From: DATFNV01 sp963827935
GTDB lineage: Bacteria; Planctomycetota; Planctomycetia; Gemmatales; Gemmataceae
NCBI GenBank assembly: GCA_963827935.1
Contig: CAWHCN010000004.1
Location: 186,001-250,000, forward strand
Direction: 5' to 3'
DNA: 64,000 nucleotides
Numbering within the stretch: position 1 is the stretch's first letter; each line of letters begins with the position of its first letter. Under the pieces are notes generated by a model, which saw nothing but the letters and a program-made list of their open reading frames with translations, did no database searches and was not told where the DNA came from. Made by a program: the position numbers and the translations under genes. Of the stretch, positions 63,775 to 64,000 are shown piece after piece.

Positions 63775-63778
63775 CGAG

Positions 63779-63836
63779 TAGGGTGGGTCGAGCGAAGCGA
63801 AACCCACCAGTCAGCCCTATAGCTTCACCCTACTCT
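63779..63836. repeat. Degenerate GTAGGGTGGGTCGAGCG palindrome
   Basis: The left arm AGTAGGGTGGGTCGAGCG is well kept; the right side (CAGCCCTATAGCTTCACCCTACT) is decayed. Same family as 12463-12544 and 18350-18430. Confidence 0.7.
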
Positions 63837-63894
63837 GCCAACGACAGGCCACCGATCAGAAAGCTTCGCCAGGCGCATACGTGGGCATTCTACG

Positions 63895-64000
63895 TTACGC
63901 CCGCTGCATCAACCCGCCCTGGGCCAGCCATTCGAGGTGCTCGGCATACCAGGCTACCATCGCGCCGTCTTGCTCGGCGGCGGACAGTTCAAAGAAGTTC
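63895..64000 (-). CDS. C-terminal end of a minus-strand gene (partial)
   Basis: Last 34 codons: NFFELSAAEQDGAMVAWYAE followed by HLEWLAQGGLMQRA and stop TAA (complement of 63895-63897). The codon use is normal for the window. No domain can be named from so short a piece. Confidence 0.5.
   Translation of the reverse strand, partial: NFFELSAAEQDGAMVAWYAEHLEWLAQGGLMQRA

Noticed and set aside
62887..63807. 306-codon minus-strand frame
   Set aside because: Antisense to the DUF1583-like gene, which has a signal peptide, a coupled start and a membrane anchor.

Overview
The window looks like a chromosomal segment of a planctomycete of the Gemmataceae type. The case rests on high GC, a DUF1559 pseudopilin-like protein (62045-62968), MauE/DUF1573 secreted-protein genes, very long GT39-like membrane genes, and a mosaic of long palindromic repeats. 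The species cannot be named from sequence alone. About two dozen genes keep clear homology across a single-base shift, often near a short homopolymer. A raised indel error rate is therefore as likely as real gene decay, and joined coordinates are given where both halves can be recognised.

Layout. 1-3600: end of a formylglycine-generating-enzyme-like gene, a possible small effector/immunity-like pair, a terminase relic and an IS630 element. 3998-13355: secreted proteins, an enolase-superfamily enzyme, a DUF433/DUF5615 toxin-antitoxin-like pair, an M48 protease, and a two-component system next to an ECF sigma factor. 13724-16638: three glycosyltransferases. 16832-20998 (minus strand): a site-2 protease and an mlaE-mlaF-mlaD lipid-transport operon. 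21250-25205: DUF2203, panC, a CYTH protein, a Rieske protein, a cytochrome c' and a membrane protein. 25222-35625 is the accessory region. It holds an IS66 with an inverted partial copy, a minus-strand island of toxin-antitoxin and small orphan genes, a second terminase relic, an IS4-type element, and three copies of a ~760-bp element. 35707-47933 returns to core genes: tRNA-Ala, dacB, UPF0173, an MFS transporter, proC, guaA, dapF and DUF374. 48097-52712: a CDGSH protein and nuoI, then DUF2203 and nuoABCD with a long hairpin in each gap from DUF2203 to nuoD. A fourth copy of the ~760-bp element follows. 53816-58349: a sigma factor, a MauE-DUF1573 fusion and two tandem secreted 12-cysteine peptides. 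58374-63774: two large membrane glycosyltransferase-like genes, the DUF1559 protein and a DUF1583-like protein.

Two themes stand out. First, a GGTGTCAGGA motif recurs in three settings: 10-11-bp phased arrays, a palindrome inserted in frame in dapF, and the edges of the ~760-bp elements, whose 3' ends resemble group II intron domains V and VI. Second, the sigma factor / MauE-DUF1573 / twin 12-cysteine peptide cassette resembles the logic of methylamine dehydrogenase maturation, in which MauE helps fold a six-disulfide subunit, but no methylamine dehydrogenase genes are present. It is the best candidate here for an undescribed system.
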